In this document: one piece after another, positions 20,756 to 32,449 of the stretch
Numbering within the stretch: position 1 is the stretch's first letter
Layout of the letters: every line of letters begins with the position of its first letter
Assembly (NCBI GenBank): GCA_021803035.1
Contig: JAJZME010000043.1
Location: 1 to 43,654 of the forward strand
Length of the DNA stretch: 43,654 nt
Origin: Acidobacteriota bacterium
GTDB lineage: Bacteria; Acidobacteriota; Terriglobia; Terriglobales; Acidobacteriaceae
Direction: 5' to 3'
Translations under genes and position numbers: made by a program
The notes under the pieces: generated by a model
The model's input: only the letters and a program-made list of their open reading frames with translations
Database searches by the model: none
Told to the model about the DNA's origin: nothing

Positions 20756-22141
20756 ATGCTTGAAAAGTTCTTCAATATCTTCCGGATCCCGGACCTTCGC
20801 AAACGCGTGTTTTTCACCTTCGGCATTCTGGCCGTGTACCGGTTGGGAGCATGGATTCCCACGCCCGGCGTGAATACAGCAAAGCTGTCCATCCTCTTCA
20901 ACGCGCAAAACAGCTCCGCGCTGGGCCTGATGAACCTGTTCAGCGGCGGCACGCTGAGCCGTATGGCCATCTTTGCCCTGGGCATCATGCCCTACATCAC
21001 CGCGTCCATCATCTTTCAGTTGCTGGCCGTGGTGTATGAGCCGCTGGCGCGCATCGAGAAAGAAGGCGAACTGGGCCGCCGCAAGATTACGCAGTGGACC
21101 CGCTATCTGACCGTGATCCTGGGCGTGCTCCAGTCCATCGGCATCGCCGCCATCCTTACCAAGCAAGGCCTGGTTCTGCATCCAGGCATCGCCTTTGACC
21201 TGATGACTATCCTGACGCTGACCGCGGGCACCACCTTCATCATGTGGCTGGGTGAGCAGATTACCGACCGCGGCATCGGCAACGGCATGAGCCTGCTGAT
21301 CTTTGCCGGCATCGTCGCCGGCCTGCCCGGCGGCGTCAATGATCTGTGGCAGAAGGTGAAGACCGACTCCTGGGGCTCGTTTACGCCGGCCGTGCTGGTT
21401 CTGCTGCTGCTGGGCATGTTGGCCGTGGTGGCCTTCATCGTCTATGTCGAGCGCTCCGAGCGGCGCGTGCCCATCCAGAGCGCGCGCCGCATCGTGGGCC
21501 GCCGCATGATGGGCGGCCAGGCCAGCCATCTGCCTCTCAAGGTCAACTCCGGCGGCGTCATGCCCATCATCTTCGCCAGCTCCATCCTGTCGGCGCCGAT
21601 GCTGCTCGGAACCGCGTCCTGGGTCCAGAACAACCGCGTCCTGGAGTCCATCTATCAGGCGCTCCAGCCCGGCTATCCCTGGTATGAGCTGCTGAACATC
21701 CTGGGCATTATCTTCTTTGCCTATTTCTATGTCTCCATCGTGATGAAGCCAGACGATATTGCCGACAACTTCCGCAAGTCGGGATCCTTCATCCCCGGCA
21801 TCCGGCCCGGCAAGCGCACCTCCGAATTCATCAACGATATTCTTACCCGCATCACCCTCGTGGGCGGACTTTACCTTATTCTTGTTTCGATAGTTCCTAC
21901 TTTTCTCATCTCCGGCATCCGGTTCGACAAGATCTGGTTGATTGGCGCACTCTTCCAGAATCTTCCCACATGGGTAACCCATGGTATGAACGTCAACTTC
22001 TACTTCGGCGGCACTTCGCTGCTGATTGTGGTCGGTGTGGCAATGGACACGATAAACCAGATCGAATCGCAGCTTGTCATGCGGCATTATGACGGCTTTT
22101 CTCCTCGTTCTGGTCGCATACGCGGAAGGAAAACTTGGTGA
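20756..22141 (+). CDS. secY: protein translocase subunit SecY
   Basis: Channel-forming subunit of the SecYEG translocon in the inner membrane. The 461-residue protein begins MLEKFFNIFRIPDLRKRVFF, with the typical PTPGVN plug-region entry, and has about ten transmembrane helices. SecY motifs include GIMPYITASIIFQLL, GEQITDRGIGNG, and PGIRPGKRT. The ATG lacks a clear Shine-Dalgarno sequence. In most bacteria secY follows rplO in the spc operon, but here the upstream ribosomal genes are missing and rimP-nusA-infB diverges instead. adk overlaps its last four bases. Confidence 0.96.
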   Translation: MLEKFFNIFRIPDLRKRVFFTFGILAVYRLGAWIPTPGVNTAKLSILFNAQNSSALGLMNLFSGGTLSRMAIFALGIMPYITASIIFQLLAVVYEPLARIEKEGELGRRKITQWTRYLTVILGVLQSIGIAAILTKQGLVLHPGIAFDLMTILTLTAGTTFIMWLGEQITDRGIGNGMSLLIFAGIVAGLPGGVNDLWQKVKTDSWGSFTPAVLVLLLLGMLAVVAFIVYVERSERRVPIQSARRIVGRRMMGGQASHLPLKVNSGGVMPIIFASSILSAPMLLGTASWVQNNRVLESIYQALQPGYPWYELLNILGIIFFAYFYVSIVMKPDDIADNFRKSGSFIPGIRPGKRTSEFINDILTRITLVGGLYLILVSIVPTFLISGIRFDKIWLIGALFQNLPTWVTHGMNVNFYFGGTSLLIVVGVAMDTINQIESQLVMRHYDGFSPRSGRIRGRKTW

Positions 22142-22851
22142 TATCTTATTCGGCGGTTTCAACGGTGAAGGGCCGGGCAACGGATTTGAAAACCGTTCCC
22201 GGCCCTATCCTTTTATTGGGTGCTCCCGGCGTGGGCAAGGGGACTCAGGCCAAGGAGCTGGTGAAGTTGTGGGGCATTCCTCAAATATCGACAGGCGATC
22301 TGCTGCGCGCCAATGTGGCCCAGGGCACGCCGCTCGGCTGCACCGCCAAGGAGATCATGGCACGCGGCGAGCTGGTTCCCGATTCCCTGGTCGAGGAGAT
22401 GGCGGAACATCGGCTGCAACAGCCCGACACGGCCAATGGATACATTCTGGACGGCTTCCCGCGCACGCTGGGACAGGCGGAATGGCTGGACGGACGCCTC
22501 GCCAGCGAGGCGCTGCCCTTGGTTGCTGTCAGTATCCAGGTGGATTATAATCAGTTATTGCGCCGCATTACGGGGCGCCGGAATTGTCCTGCATGCCAGG
22601 CCATCTATAATGTCTATGTCAATCCGCCCAAACAGGATGGATTCTGCGACGTAGACGGTGCGGCGCTGGTTCAGCGAACCGACGATACGGAAGAGGTTTT
22701 CAGAGAGCGCATGCGCGCCTACGAGGCTCTTACCGCGCCCGTCGTGGAACATTACCGGGCCCAGGGACGTTTTGCGGAAGTGAATGGAGACCGGCCGATC
22801 GGCGAGATCGCGGCCGGCATTGTTGCCGCCGTCGAGCAGCTGCGCAGGTAG
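22138..22851 (+). CDS. adk: adenylate kinase
   Basis: Interconverts ATP + AMP and two ADP. The 237-residue protein has the P-loop GAPGVGKGT (28-36), the AMP-binding STGDLLRA, and DGFPRT. Its long lid carries cysteines CPAC and CDVD, that is the C/C/C/D zinc-type lid also found in Bacillus Adk. The start is the GTG overlapping the secY stop: GGAAGGA lies seven bases before it. This gives about 20 extra N-terminal residues compared with typical Adk; GTG 22165 is the alternative and would remove nine of them. Order secY-adk-map-infA is conserved. Confidence 0.93.
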   Translation: MISYSAVSTVKGRATDLKTVPGPILLLGAPGVGKGTQAKELVKLWGIPQISTGDLLRANVAQGTPLGCTAKEIMARGELVPDSLVEEMAEHRLQQPDTANGYILDGFPRTLGQAEWLDGRLASEALPLVAVSIQVDYNQLLRRITGRRNCPACQAIYNVYVNPPKQDGFCDVDGAALVQRTDDTEEVFRERMRAYEALTAPVVEHYRAQGRFAEVNGDRPIGEIAAGIVAAVEQLRR

Positions 22852-22967
22852 CGCGGCCGGAAGACGGTGATTTGTGTGAGACTTAAGTTTACGGTTTGTG
22901 CGCCCGGCTGTGCCGGCAATGCAAAGCTTGACAGCCGTGAACTGCGAACTGAGAACGGGATCTTTGC

Positions 22968-23717
22968 GTGGCCGTCGTACTGAAGTCGTCCCAGGAAATC
23001 GAGAAAATGCGCCGTGCCGGCCAGGTGGTCCGCGAGGTGCTGGAACTGGTACGCAGCCGGGTGCAACCGGGCGCCACCACGTTCGACCTGGAGAAGACAG
23101 CCCAGGAGCGGCTCGACCAACTGAGCGTCAAGGCGGCTTTCAAGGGTTACCATGGTTTTCCATGCGTCCTCTGTACTTCGGTTAACAGCGAAGTGGTGCA
23201 TGGCATCCCATCGCCGAAGCGGGTTCTGAAAGAAGGGGACATTGTTTCGGTCGACTTTGGGGTGGTCGTCGATGGTTACTACGGCGATGCGGCCATTACC
23301 GTGCCGGTGGGCAAGGTGAACGCTGACGCCGAGCGGCTGCTCAAGGTGACGGAAGCATCGCTGCACGCCGGCATCGCGGCCGTCAGGCCCGGCGCGACGC
23401 TGGGCGATGTGGGTGCCGCCGTGCAGGGTGTGGTGGAAAGGGAAGGCTTTTCGGTGGTGCGGGATTTTGTGGGCCACGGCATCGGTTCGCAGATGCACGA
23501 GGAGCCGCAGGTGCCAAACTTTGGCCAGGCCGGCCGCGGCATGAAACTGCGCCCCGGCATGGTGATCGCCATCGAGCCGATGGTCAACGCCGGCAAGCCT
23601 GAAGTGGTGGTTCTGGACGACGGCTGGACGGCGGTGGCCAAAGACGGTAGCATGAGCGCTCATTTCGAGCACACGGTTGCGGTCACCGCAACCGGATCAA
23701 GGATTCTCACCGAGTAG
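22968..23717 (+). CDS. map: methionine aminopeptidase, type I
   Basis: Removes the initiator methionine from nascent proteins. The 249-residue protein retains the metal ligands of the family: two aspartates in [17 protein letters not shown], histidine in [14 protein letters not shown], and glutamates in AIEPMV and FEHTVAV. The start is GTG at 22968, the only one close to the family N-terminus ([17 protein letters not shown]); its ribosome-binding site is weak. It is 116 bp from adk, and the spacer contains a GAACTGCGAACTG word repeat. Confidence 0.95.
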   Translation: MAVVLKSSQEIEKMRRAGQVVREVLELVRSRVQPGATTFDLEKTAQERLDQLSVKAAFKGYHGFPCVLCTSVNSEVVHGIPSPKRVLKEGDIVSVDFGVVVDGYYGDAAITVPVGKVNADAERLLKVTEASLHAGIAAVRPGATLGDVGAAVQGVVEREGFSVVRDFVGHGIGSQMHEEPQVPNFGQAGRGMKLRPGMVIAIEPMVNAGKPEVVVLDDGWTAVAKDGSMSAHFEHTVAVTATGSRILTE

Positions 23718-23769
23718 AGATGCTCGGTCCAACCGCCGGCGCCAGCACCCGGCAGAAGTGGGATACGGT

Positions 23770-23988
23770 TTGTCGAAGGAAGATGCGATTGAGGTGATGG
23801 CGACGGTCATCGAGACGTTGCCCAACGCCATGTTCAGGGTCAAGCTCGAGAACAATCACGAGGTCTTGACCCATGTTTCGGGAAGGATGCGCAAGAACTT
23901 CATCCGCATTCTACCCGGCGACCGCGTAGCGGTGGAGTTGAGCCCCTACGACCTGAATCGCGGACGGATCGTGTACCGGTACAAATGA
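23770..23988 (+). CDS. infA: translation initiation factor IF-1
   Basis: Small OB-fold protein that occupies the ribosomal A site during initiation. The 72-residue product reads [20 protein letters not shown] and ends with the family hallmark [16 protein letters not shown] then RGRIVYRYK. The start codon is TTG at 23770, inferred because IF-1 is consistently about 72 residues and begins right here; a longer frame opens inside map but is not conserved. A rare start codon could hold IF-1 production low. It is followed by a repeat-bearing spacer and rpmJ. Confidence 0.93.
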   Translation: MSKEDAIEVMATVIETLPNAMFRVKLENNHEVLTHVSGRMRKNFIRILPGDRVAVELSPYDLNRGRIVYRYK

Positions 23989-23990
23989 AA

Positions 23991-24079
23991 AGCAGCTTCT
24001 GGCCGCTCGCTTCCGGCATCTGGCTCGTGTGTTTCCACCGGAGCAGCGGCTTGTTGTGGAGCAACACAAACTAGAAGCT
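23991..24079. repeat. AGCTTCTGG/AGAAGCT spacer palindrome
   Basis: The left arm GCAGCTTCTGGCCGC lies just after the infA stop and the right arm CTAGAAGCTTG lies at 24068-24078. The interior carries a small stem (CCGGAGCAGCGG). It belongs to the AGCT-word family found in other spacers of this operon. Confidence 0.55.
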
Positions 24080-24129
24080 TGAATGGACTCGCGTTCGGCT
24101 TTTGAGTGCGCGGAGAAGGGCAGTAAAAA

Positions 24130-24243
24130 ATGAAGGTTCGTGCATCGGTAAAGAAGATTTGCGTCAAGTGCAAGGTCATCAACCGCCGCGGCGTGGTCCG
24201 GGTGATCTGCGAGAACGCAAAGCACAAGCAGCGCCAGGGCTAG
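24130..24243 (+). CDS. rpmJ: 50S ribosomal protein L36
   Basis: A 37-residue ribosomal protein, below the length at which most simple gene scans report. It begins [17 protein letters not shown] and is of the zinc-binding (C+) type, with ligands C11, C14, C27 and H32. Length, cysteine spacing and position between infA and rpsM all fit. The region upstream of its ATG is A-rich (GTAAAAAATG), with GGAG a little further off. Confidence 0.96.
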   Translation: MKVRASVKKICVKCKVINRRGVVRVICENAKHKQRQG

Positions 24244-24467
24244 TTTGAACCTGGCAGGAGCGGAAACTCCAGGGCCAGTTCACGGTTCGCGCCAGAAGTT
24301 TCGCTATCCGAAACAGAACCTGAGAACCTGGAACCGGGACCATGAACTGCTTTTCGGGGCTAGTTAGCTTGAATCAAGGCTTGCGATGAACCCCGGGAGT
24401 CATTCCGCATAACCCGTGCGAACCGGTTGAGGCCGGGGGCACACAACCTGAAGCGAAGGATTCTTCA

Positions 24468-24854
24468 ATGGCACGTATTGCTGGCGTCGATCTGCCCCGC
24501 AACAAGCAGGCCCGGATCGCGCTTACTTACATCTATGGGATCGGCAATCCCCGTGCGCTCAAGATTCTGGACAAGGCGAATGTTGACGCCTTCAAGAAGG
24601 TCCAGGATCTCGGCGAGGACGAGGTGAACCGCATCCGCCAGGTGATCGAGGACGAGGGCGACGTCGAGGGCGATCTGCGCAAAGACGTTGCCATGCACAT
24701 TAAGCGCCTCATCGACATCCAGAGCTATCGCGGCACCCGTCACCGGCGCTCGCTGCCGGTGCGTGGCCAGCGGACTCACACCAATGCCCGCACTCGCAAG
24801 GGCCCGCGCAAGGGCACGATTGCCGGCAAGAAGAAAGCGACGGCGAAGACCTAA
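24468..24854 (+). CDS. rpsM: 30S ribosomal protein S13
   Basis: The 128-residue protein starts [20 protein letters not shown] and has the helix-two-turns-helix region and basic C-terminal tail [16 protein letters not shown], which contacts tRNA in the P site. GAAGGA precedes the ATG at a good distance. Its stop codon overlaps the rpsK start by one base (TAATG). The 224-bp spacer before it carries GAACCTG/GAACCTGG word repeats but no gene. Confidence 0.97.
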   Translation: MARIAGVDLPRNKQARIALTYIYGIGNPRALKILDKANVDAFKKVQDLGEDEVNRIRQVIEDEGDVEGDLRKDVAMHIKRLIDIQSYRGTRHRRSLPVRGQRTHTNARTRKGPRKGTIAGKKKATAKT

Positions 24855-25276
24855 TGGCGAAAGCGAATCAGAAGAGTGGCGCCGGAAAGGCCGCCAAGAA
24901 CAAGAAGTTCAAGAAGCGCGAGCGCAAGAACGTGCCGTTCGGCATTGCGCACATTCAGGCCTCGTTCAACAACACCATCGTCACCATTACCGACCAGATG
25001 GGCAACACGGTGAGCTGGAAGAGTTCGGGTTCGCTCGGTTTCCGCGGCTCGCGCAAGGGCACGCCCTTTGCGGCGCAGCAGGCGGCTTCCAACGCGGCCA
25101 GCATGGCGCGCGATCACGGCCTGCGCGCGGTGGATGTCCGCGTTACCGGTCCGGGCTCGGGCCGCGAATCAGCCATCCGGGCGCTGGCTGCCGCCGGCAT
25201 CGAGGTCAAGTCCATCCGCGACGTGACCCCGGTACCGCACAACGGCTGCAGGCCGCCCAAGAGGCGCAGAGTCTAA
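24854..25276 (+). CDS. rpsK: 30S ribosomal protein S11
   Basis: The 140-residue protein has a Lys-rich N-terminus followed by the conserved S11 core: [51 protein letters not shown], and [18 protein letters not shown] at the C-terminus. It is translationally coupled to rpsM through the TAATG overlap. A 281-bp repeat-rich spacer separates it from rpsD. Confidence 0.97.
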   Translation: MAKANQKSGAGKAAKNKKFKKRERKNVPFGIAHIQASFNNTIVTITDQMGNTVSWKSSGSLGFRGSRKGTPFAAQQAASNAASMARDHGLRAVDVRVTGPGSGRESAIRALAAAGIEVKSIRDVTPVPHNGCRPPKRRRV

Positions 25277-25293
25277 AGGCGGTTTCTAACCGC

Positions 25294-25514
25294 CAGCTTC
25301 TGGCTGCCAGCTTTTCCGGATTGAGCCGATCTTCGGGCCGTCACGAGAAAAACCAGGAGCCAGAGGCTGGTAGCTAGGAGCTAAAAACAAACGGGGCGGG
25401 ATGAAGCGTTCGATGCGGCAGCTTCTGGCCGCTAGCTACCAGCTTTTCCAGGTTGAGCTAACCTTCGGGTTCTCACCGCATGAGCTGGGAGCCAGAGGCT
25501 GGAAGCTACAAGCT
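25294..25514. repeat. tandem pair of ~95-bp palindromic spacer repeats
   Basis: Copy A (25294-25386) and copy B (25419-25514) share the order CAGCTTCTGG... CAGCTTTTCC... TTGAGC... TTCGGG... TCAC... GAGCCAGAGGCTGG... AGCT. The outer arms are mutually complementary. In copy B the centre contains AACC-TTCG-GGTT (25460-25471), a classic UUCG tetraloop hairpin; in copy A the same spot has partly decayed. Both copies sit between rpsK and rpsD. Confidence 0.8.
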
Positions 25515-25557
25515 GCATTACGTGTAAACCGGCCGGCATCCGAAGTCAGGAGAAGAA

Positions 25558-26187
25558 ATGGCACGTTTTACGGGAGCAGTATGCCGCCTTTGCCGTCGCG
25601 AAGGCACCAAGCTCTTTTTGAAGGGCACCAAATGCACCTCTGACCGCTGTCCGCTGGAGAAGCGCAACTTCCCCCCGGGGCAGCACGGCAAGGACCGCAA
25701 GGCGAAGATCGTGGGCTATGGCCTGCAACTGCACGAGAAGCAGAAGGCCAAGCGCATGTACTTCACCCTCGAAAGCCAATTCCGCGAATACTACGAGAAG
25801 GCCAACCGCGCCACCGGCGTCACCGGCGAGTTGCTCATCCAGCAGCTGGAGCGGCGGCTCGACAACGTGGCTTTCCGCTTGGGATTCGCCATCTCGCGCC
25901 GTCAGGCCCGGCAGGTGGTCCGCCACGGCCACGTCACGGTGAACGGACGCAAGGTGAACATTCCCTCCTTCCAGGTGAACGCCGGCGACGAGGTCGCCAT
26001 TCGCGACCACGCAAAGAAGTTCGTCATTGTGGAACAGGCCGCCCAGTTCGCCGCCCAGAACCCGCTACCCGCCTGGCTCGAGATGAACTACGAGACCCTC
26101 ACCGGCCGTGTTCTCACGCTGCCCAAGCGCAAAGACGTCAACCTGCCCGTCAATGAGCAGTTGATTGTGGAGTTGTACTCGAAGTAA
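25558..26187 (+). CDS. rpsD: 30S ribosomal protein S4
   Basis: Primary 16S rRNA-binding protein of 209 residues. The N-terminus carries the zinc-type cysteines C9, C12, C26 and C31 (CRLC...CTSDRC). The S4 RNA-binding domain follows: [20 protein letters not shown], then [25 protein letters not shown] directly precedes the ATG. S4 represses alpha-operon translation in E. coli; whether it does so here is not visible in the leader. Confidence 0.97.
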   Translation: MARFTGAVCRLCRREGTKLFLKGTKCTSDRCPLEKRNFPPGQHGKDRKAKIVGYGLQLHEKQKAKRMYFTLESQFREYYEKANRATGVTGELLIQQLERRLDNVAFRLGFAISRRQARQVVRHGHVTVNGRKVNIPSFQVNAGDEVAIRDHAKKFVIVEQAAQFAAQNPLPAWLEMNYETLTGRVLTLPKRKDVNLPVNEQLIVELYSK

Positions 26188-26205
26188 GAAGCAGTTCACA
26201 GCTTG

Positions 26206-26248
26206 CAGTTCACAGTTGCCCACCCCAGGGGAGTGCAACTGTGAACTG
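26206..26248. repeat. 14-bp perfect inverted repeat between rpsD and rpoA
   Basis: CAGTTCACAGTTGC (26206-26219) and its exact complement GCAACTGTGAACTG (26235-26248) enclose a 15-base loop that itself contains CCCC-A-GGGG. A second CAGTTCACAG word precedes it at 26192-26201 and a related CACTGTGGAC follows. There is no T run after the stem, so it is more likely an RNA processing or stability element, or a REP-like repeat, than a terminator. Confidence 0.85.
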
Positions 26249-26343
26249 AGCACTGTGGACTACCAACTTAACAAACAAGGAGAACTTGCGCGGCCGCCGC
26301 AAAATGCATCGCGACGTACCCGCCGCGCGGAAATGAGTGAGCT

Positions 26344-27438
<1,095 letters not shown>

Positions 27439-27441
27439 AGA

Positions 27442-27655
27442 CAGCTGCTAGCTTCTGGTTGCTGGCTCACGGCTTGAGCGAGTTGGAACCCGTAGTTTTG
27501 ATTCTCGCCTGCAAGCTGGAGAGTTAGCAGCTGGAAGCTAGAAAGTAAGTCGGGATTTTAAAGAGCTACTCGATTCTAGCTATCCGGTGCAAGCACCACG
27601 TTGCCCATTGCACGGCATTCGAGCTAGAAGCTGGGAGCTAGAAGGTAGGAGCTAA
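27442..27655. repeat. AGCT-word spacer repeats between rpoA and rplQ
   Basis: Two adjacent palindromic elements. In the first, CAGCTGCTAGCTTCTGG (27442 onward) pairs with AGCAGCTGGAAGCTAG near 27526-27541. In the second, GAGCTACTCGATTCTAGCT (27563 onward) pairs loosely with GAGCTAGAAGCTGGGAGCT near 27621-27639. The last AGCT lies three bases from the rplQ ATG, so the repeat includes the ribosome-binding region (GGTAGGAGCT). Confidence 0.75.
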
Positions 27656-27657
27656 AT

Positions 27658-28152
27658 ATGCGCCATCGCAATGCAGGATTCAAGCTCGGACGCAACACCA
27701 GCCATCGCCGCGCGCTGCTGCGCAACCTGGCCACGTCCGTGATTGTGGAAGACCGCGTGGAGACCACCGTGGCCAAGGCCAAGGCGGTGCGTCCGCACGT
27801 GGAGAAGATGATCACCCTGGGCAAGAAGGGCGATCTGCACGCGCGCCGTCAGGCGCTCAGCTTTCTCCAGACCGACAAGGCCGTCAAGCGGCTCTTTGAT
27901 ACCGTGGCCCCGCGCTACGGCGACCGTAACGGCGGCTATCTGCGTATCGTGCGCACCGGCTTTCAGCGGGGCGACGGCGCCGAGAAGGCATTCATTGAGC
28001 TGCTGGGCGCCGAAAAGCAGCTTGAGGTGAAGCGCCAGAAGCGCGCCGACCTCAAGGCCAAGAAGCGCGCCGAGCTGGAAAAGCAGCTTGAAGAAGAGAA
28101 ACAGGCAGCGGAAGCCGAAAACGACGGCAAGGGCGGCGAAGAGGCCGCTTAA
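27658..28152 (+). CDS. rplQ: 50S ribosomal protein L17
   Basis: The first ~120 residues are a standard L17 ([20 protein letters not shown], then [20 protein letters not shown]). The full product has 164 residues because of a C-terminal Lys/Glu/Ala-rich extension (about 120-164) that should form a charged helix. GGAGCT precedes the ATG, supplied by the spacer repeat. It closes the ribosomal operon, followed by two hairpins. Confidence 0.96.
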   Translation: MRHRNAGFKLGRNTSHRRALLRNLATSVIVEDRVETTVAKAKAVRPHVEKMITLGKKGDLHARRQALSFLQTDKAVKRLFDTVAPRYGDRNGGYLRIVRTGFQRGDGAEKAFIELLGAEKQLEVKRQKRADLKAKKRAELEKQLEEEKQAAEAENDGKGGEEAA

Positions 28153-28189
28153 AAGCAGTTTTCAGCTCTTGGCCGTTCGCCTTTAGTTT

Positions 28190-28268
28190 CAGCCGATCAG
28201 GACGATCGGCTGTTGTAAAGGACATCAAAGGGCGCTTCCTTTCGCGGGATGCGCCCGTGTTTTTGTTT
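28190..28268 (+). terminator. terminator after rplQ
   Basis: Two hairpins in series. The first is a perfect 9-bp stem, CAGCCGATC (28190-28198) with GATCGGCTG (28204-28212), followed only by TTGT. The second has the stem GGGCGC (28230-28235) with GCGCCC (28251-28256) and is followed by GTGTTTTTGTTTTG, a credible rightward terminator. The vanZ-like gene converges on it from the right. Confidence 0.75.
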
Positions 28269-28304
28269 TGTTGTTTCTTATTGCTCCCGTTCACAGGCCG
28301 GCGC

Positions 28305-28773
28305 TTATGCCGTCCGCGCCAGCCATTCAGGCCGCGAGAGGCGAACAATCCCATAGACCAGCATTTGCAGGACAATCGCTCCCGTGCAATCCAGCAGCAC
28401 ATCCCACGGGCTGCCTGTGCGATTGGCCAAAAACGCCTGATGAAGCTCATCGCAACTGGCGATACACGCCGTCCCCAGCAGGGCCAGCGCTGCGCTCGCG
28501 ATGAAGCGGGCGCGGGGAAACGTGAGCCACCACGCCCGCAGCCACGCTAGTCCCAGCACTCCATAGCCGGCAAAATGCCCGCTCTTGCGGATGAGCAGGT
28601 GCACAATGCCCCACTCCGCATTGCTCACCGGTCCGAAAACAGCCTGCCAGAGCCAGCGCAGCGGACCGGTGGTATCGTTCGCGCCGAACGCCGTCGATGA
28701 CGACATCGCAATCAGCGCCGCCATCGCCGTCACCGGCCACCAGGTGCGAATCCAGAAGCGGCGATCTCGCTCG

Positions 28774-28784
<11 letters not shown>
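28305..28784 (-). CDS. VanZ-like membrane protein
   Basis: The 159-residue integral membrane protein has about four hydrophobic segments. Motifs of the VanZ-like family include [18 protein letters not shown], then [22 protein letters not shown]. The family name comes from a teicoplanin-resistance accessory gene, but chromosomal homologues are widespread and mostly uncharacterised, so no resistance is implied. Start ATG 28784 lies inside the 3' end of guaB (11-bp overlap), so translation may be coupled. A longer upstream frame is only the shadow of guaB. Confidence 0.85.
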
Positions 28785-30297
<1,513 letters not shown>

Positions 30298-30604
30298 GCG
30301 TTGACGCGCCTGGCGGCTCGGAAAATCTCTCCCGGCACGGCAGGCGCTTGAAGACTATTGTAGCGGAGACGGCCGGAGCCATCCGCCGCATGTGGAAATA
30401 CCACCGCAATTTGCCATCCCCAGGCCGCACCGGTGCCGAGGTCCACCAAGAGGCTCCAATTGACAGTAGCGGCAGGCCGCTGGTAAACATTTACAGAACT
30501 TTGGAGCCGTGCTGCTCCCAGAGCGAAACTGCGGCCGACCGGGTTGCGGACCGCGTACGGTCGCCGGTCGCCGTCCCCGGCTGATAGCGCCGGTGAGGAA
30601 GAGC
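30298..30604. other. divergent intergenic region guaB / GH127 gene
   Basis: The 307 bases carry no supported gene. They hold the likely guaB promoter element on the left (TACAAT on the minus strand) and a rightward promoter candidate at 30460-30489. An upstream in-frame ATG at 30509 exists but would place an Arg-rich extension ahead of the Tat signal, so I did not use it. Confidence 0.5.
30460..30489 (+). promoter_or_regulatory. candidate promoter of the GH127-epimerase pair
   Basis: TTGACA at 30460-30465 is a consensus -35 box. After an 18-bp spacer comes TAAACA (30484-30489), a poor -10 box with three matches. Positioned about 115 bases upstream of the start codon at 30605. Confidence 0.3.
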
Positions 30605-32449
30605 ATGGATTCGGATATTTCGCGGAGAACATTCTTGAAGGGCACGGCTGCTGCGGCTGCCGCGGGCGCCGCGGCTCCCGCCCGGCTGGCGGCTATGGCG
30701 GCGGGCAGCCACCAAGCTCCGACCAGGCTCATGCAGTTTCCCTACGCCGCCGTCGAACTGCTGGAAGGGCGGATGCTCGAGCAGTTCCAGGCCAACCACG
30801 AGTTCTTTCTGGCCCTCGATGAAGACTCGATGCTGCGGCCCTTTCGCCTCAAGGCCGGCCTGCCCACGCCCGGCGCCAAAATGGGCGGATGGTATAGCTG
30901 GTCCGACGAGTTCGACCCGCCAGACAACATGACCGGCTATATCCCGGGGCACTCCTTCGGGCAATATCTATCCGCGCTCTCGCGCGCCTATGCCATCACG
31001 GGCAACAAGGCCACGCAGGCCAAAGTCTTCCGCCTGGTCCGCGAGTTCGCCAAAGCGATCTCCCCGAAGTTTTACCAAGGCTATCCGCTCCCCTGCTACA
31101 CCTTTGACAAGATCAACTACGGCCTGAGCGACGCGCACCAGTTTGCCCAGGCTCCGGCGGCGCTGCCGGCGCTGGCGCGCGCCACGGATGCGGTCATGTC
31201 CTATCTGCCGCCGCATGCGCTCACGCGCCCGGAGATGCGCGCCCGGCCGCATCCGAATATTGCCTATGCGTGGGACGAAAGCTATACGCTGCCGGAGAAT
31301 CTGTTCATCGCCTGGAAGCGCTCCGGCGACAAGCGCTACCTCGATCTGGCGCAGCGCTTTCTGCTCAACAGGCACTACTTCGATCCGCTCGCCGAGGGCG
31401 ATAACGTGCTGCCCGGCCTGCACGCCTACAGCCACGTCAACGCGCTCAGCTCGGCCTCGCAGGCTTTCCTGGTGCTGGGTGACCAGAAGTATCTGCGCGC
31501 GGCCCGCAACGGCATGAACTTTGTGATCGAGCAGAGTTATGTCACCGGCGGCTGGGGCCCGAACGAGACCTTTGTGGAACCGGGCAGCGGCACGCTGGGC
31601 AGGAGCTTGACCTCGACCCACGCCAGCTTTGAGACCGGCTGCGGATCGTTCGCGCATGCCAAGATTGTGCGCTACCTGATGCGGATTACCGGCGAGAGCG
31701 TCTGGGGCGACAGCCTGGAGCGGGTGTTTTACAACGCGACTATGGGTGAAAAGCCCATTGAGCCAGGCGGGTTTTCCTTTTACTACTCCGATTACAACAA
31801 TTCCGGCTCGAAGGTTTATTACCCGCAGGAGTGGCCCTGCTGCTCGGGGACGTTCCCGCAGGTGACAGCCGATTACGGCATCAGCTCATACTTCCATTCG
31901 TCCCAGGGCGTCTACGTCAATCTGTTTGTGCCCTCGCGCGTGAAGTTCCGGCAGCAGGGTACGCGGTTTTCCCTCGAGCAGCGGACGAAGTATCCCTACG
32001 CCAACGGCATTGCCATGCATCTCTGGGGCGAGAGTCCGCGGACCTTCACGATTGCGCTGCGCGTGCCCCGGTGGGCCGGAAAAAATACCGAGGTTGAGGT
32101 GAACGGAAAGAGGCAATCGGTGGATCTCCGGCCGGGCCAGTTTCTCGAGATGCGGCGCGAGTGGAAGAGCGGCGACGTCATCGAGTACAACCTCGACCAG
32201 CCAATGCACCTCGAGGCCGTGGACGCGCAGCATCCAAACACGCTGGCGCTGATGCGCGGGCCGCTGGCGCTGTTTGCCATCAATGCGCCGCACAGCCGCT
32301 TTACGCGCGAGCAGTTACTGGCGGCCGGGCAGCAGGGCGCGGATGGGCGAAGCTGGAAGGCCAACTCCGCGACCGCGCCGGTAACCTTCAAGGCGTTTCC
32401 GGATATTCGCGACCAGCAGTACCGGCTGTATCACCAGGTAGCGATCTAG
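30605..32449 (+). CDS. Tat-exported GH127-family (DUF1680) glycoside hydrolase
   Basis: Predicted beta-L-arabinofuranosidase-type enzyme, 614 residues. The N-terminus has a twin-arginine signal, SRRTFLKG at about 6-13, followed by an Ala-rich hydrophobic stretch, so the enzyme should be exported folded. An (alpha/alpha)6 barrel and C-terminal beta-sandwich domains follow. In GH127 enzymes a zinc ion is held by Glu and three Cys, one being the nucleophile. Here the pair C412-C413 (WPCCSGT) is present, and E343 and C346 (FETGC) are candidates, with one residue more between them than in the Bifidobacterium enzyme as I remember it. Start ATG 30605 has GAGGAAG upstream. The natural substrate is unknown; the next gene is an epimerase. 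Confidence 0.87.
   Translation: MDSDISRRTFLKGTAAAAAAGAAAPARLAAMAAGSHQAPTRLMQFPYAAVELLEGRMLEQFQANHEFFLALDEDSMLRPFRLKAGLPTPGAKMGGWYSWSDEFDPPDNMTGYIPGHSFGQYLSALSRAYAITGNKATQAKVFRLVREFAKAISPKFYQGYPLPCYTFDKINYGLSDAHQFAQAPAALPALARATDAVMSYLPPHALTRPEMRARPHPNIAYAWDESYTLPENLFIAWKRSGDKRYLDLAQRFLLNRHYFDPLAEGDNVLPGLHAYSHVNALSSASQAFLVLGDQKYLRAARNGMNFVIEQSYVTGGWGPNETFVEPGSGTLGRSLTSTHASFETGCGSFAHAKIVRYLMRITGESVWGDSLERVFYNATMGEKPIEPGGFSFYYSDYNNSGSKVYYPQEWPCCSGTFPQVTADYGISSYFHSSQGVYVNLFVPSRVKFRQQGTRFSLEQRTKYPYANGIAMHLWGESPRTFTIALRVPRWAGKNTEVEVNGKRQSVDLRPGQFLEMRREWKSGDVIEYNLDQPMHLEAVDAQHPNTLALMRGPLALFAINAPHSRFTREQLLAAGQQGADGRSWKANSATAPVTFKAFPDIRDQQYRLYHQVAI

Noticed and set aside
20606..22180. 524-codon open frame antisense to secY
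   Set aside because: Shadow of secY; Asp/His/Gln-rich, no hydrophobic pattern or family.
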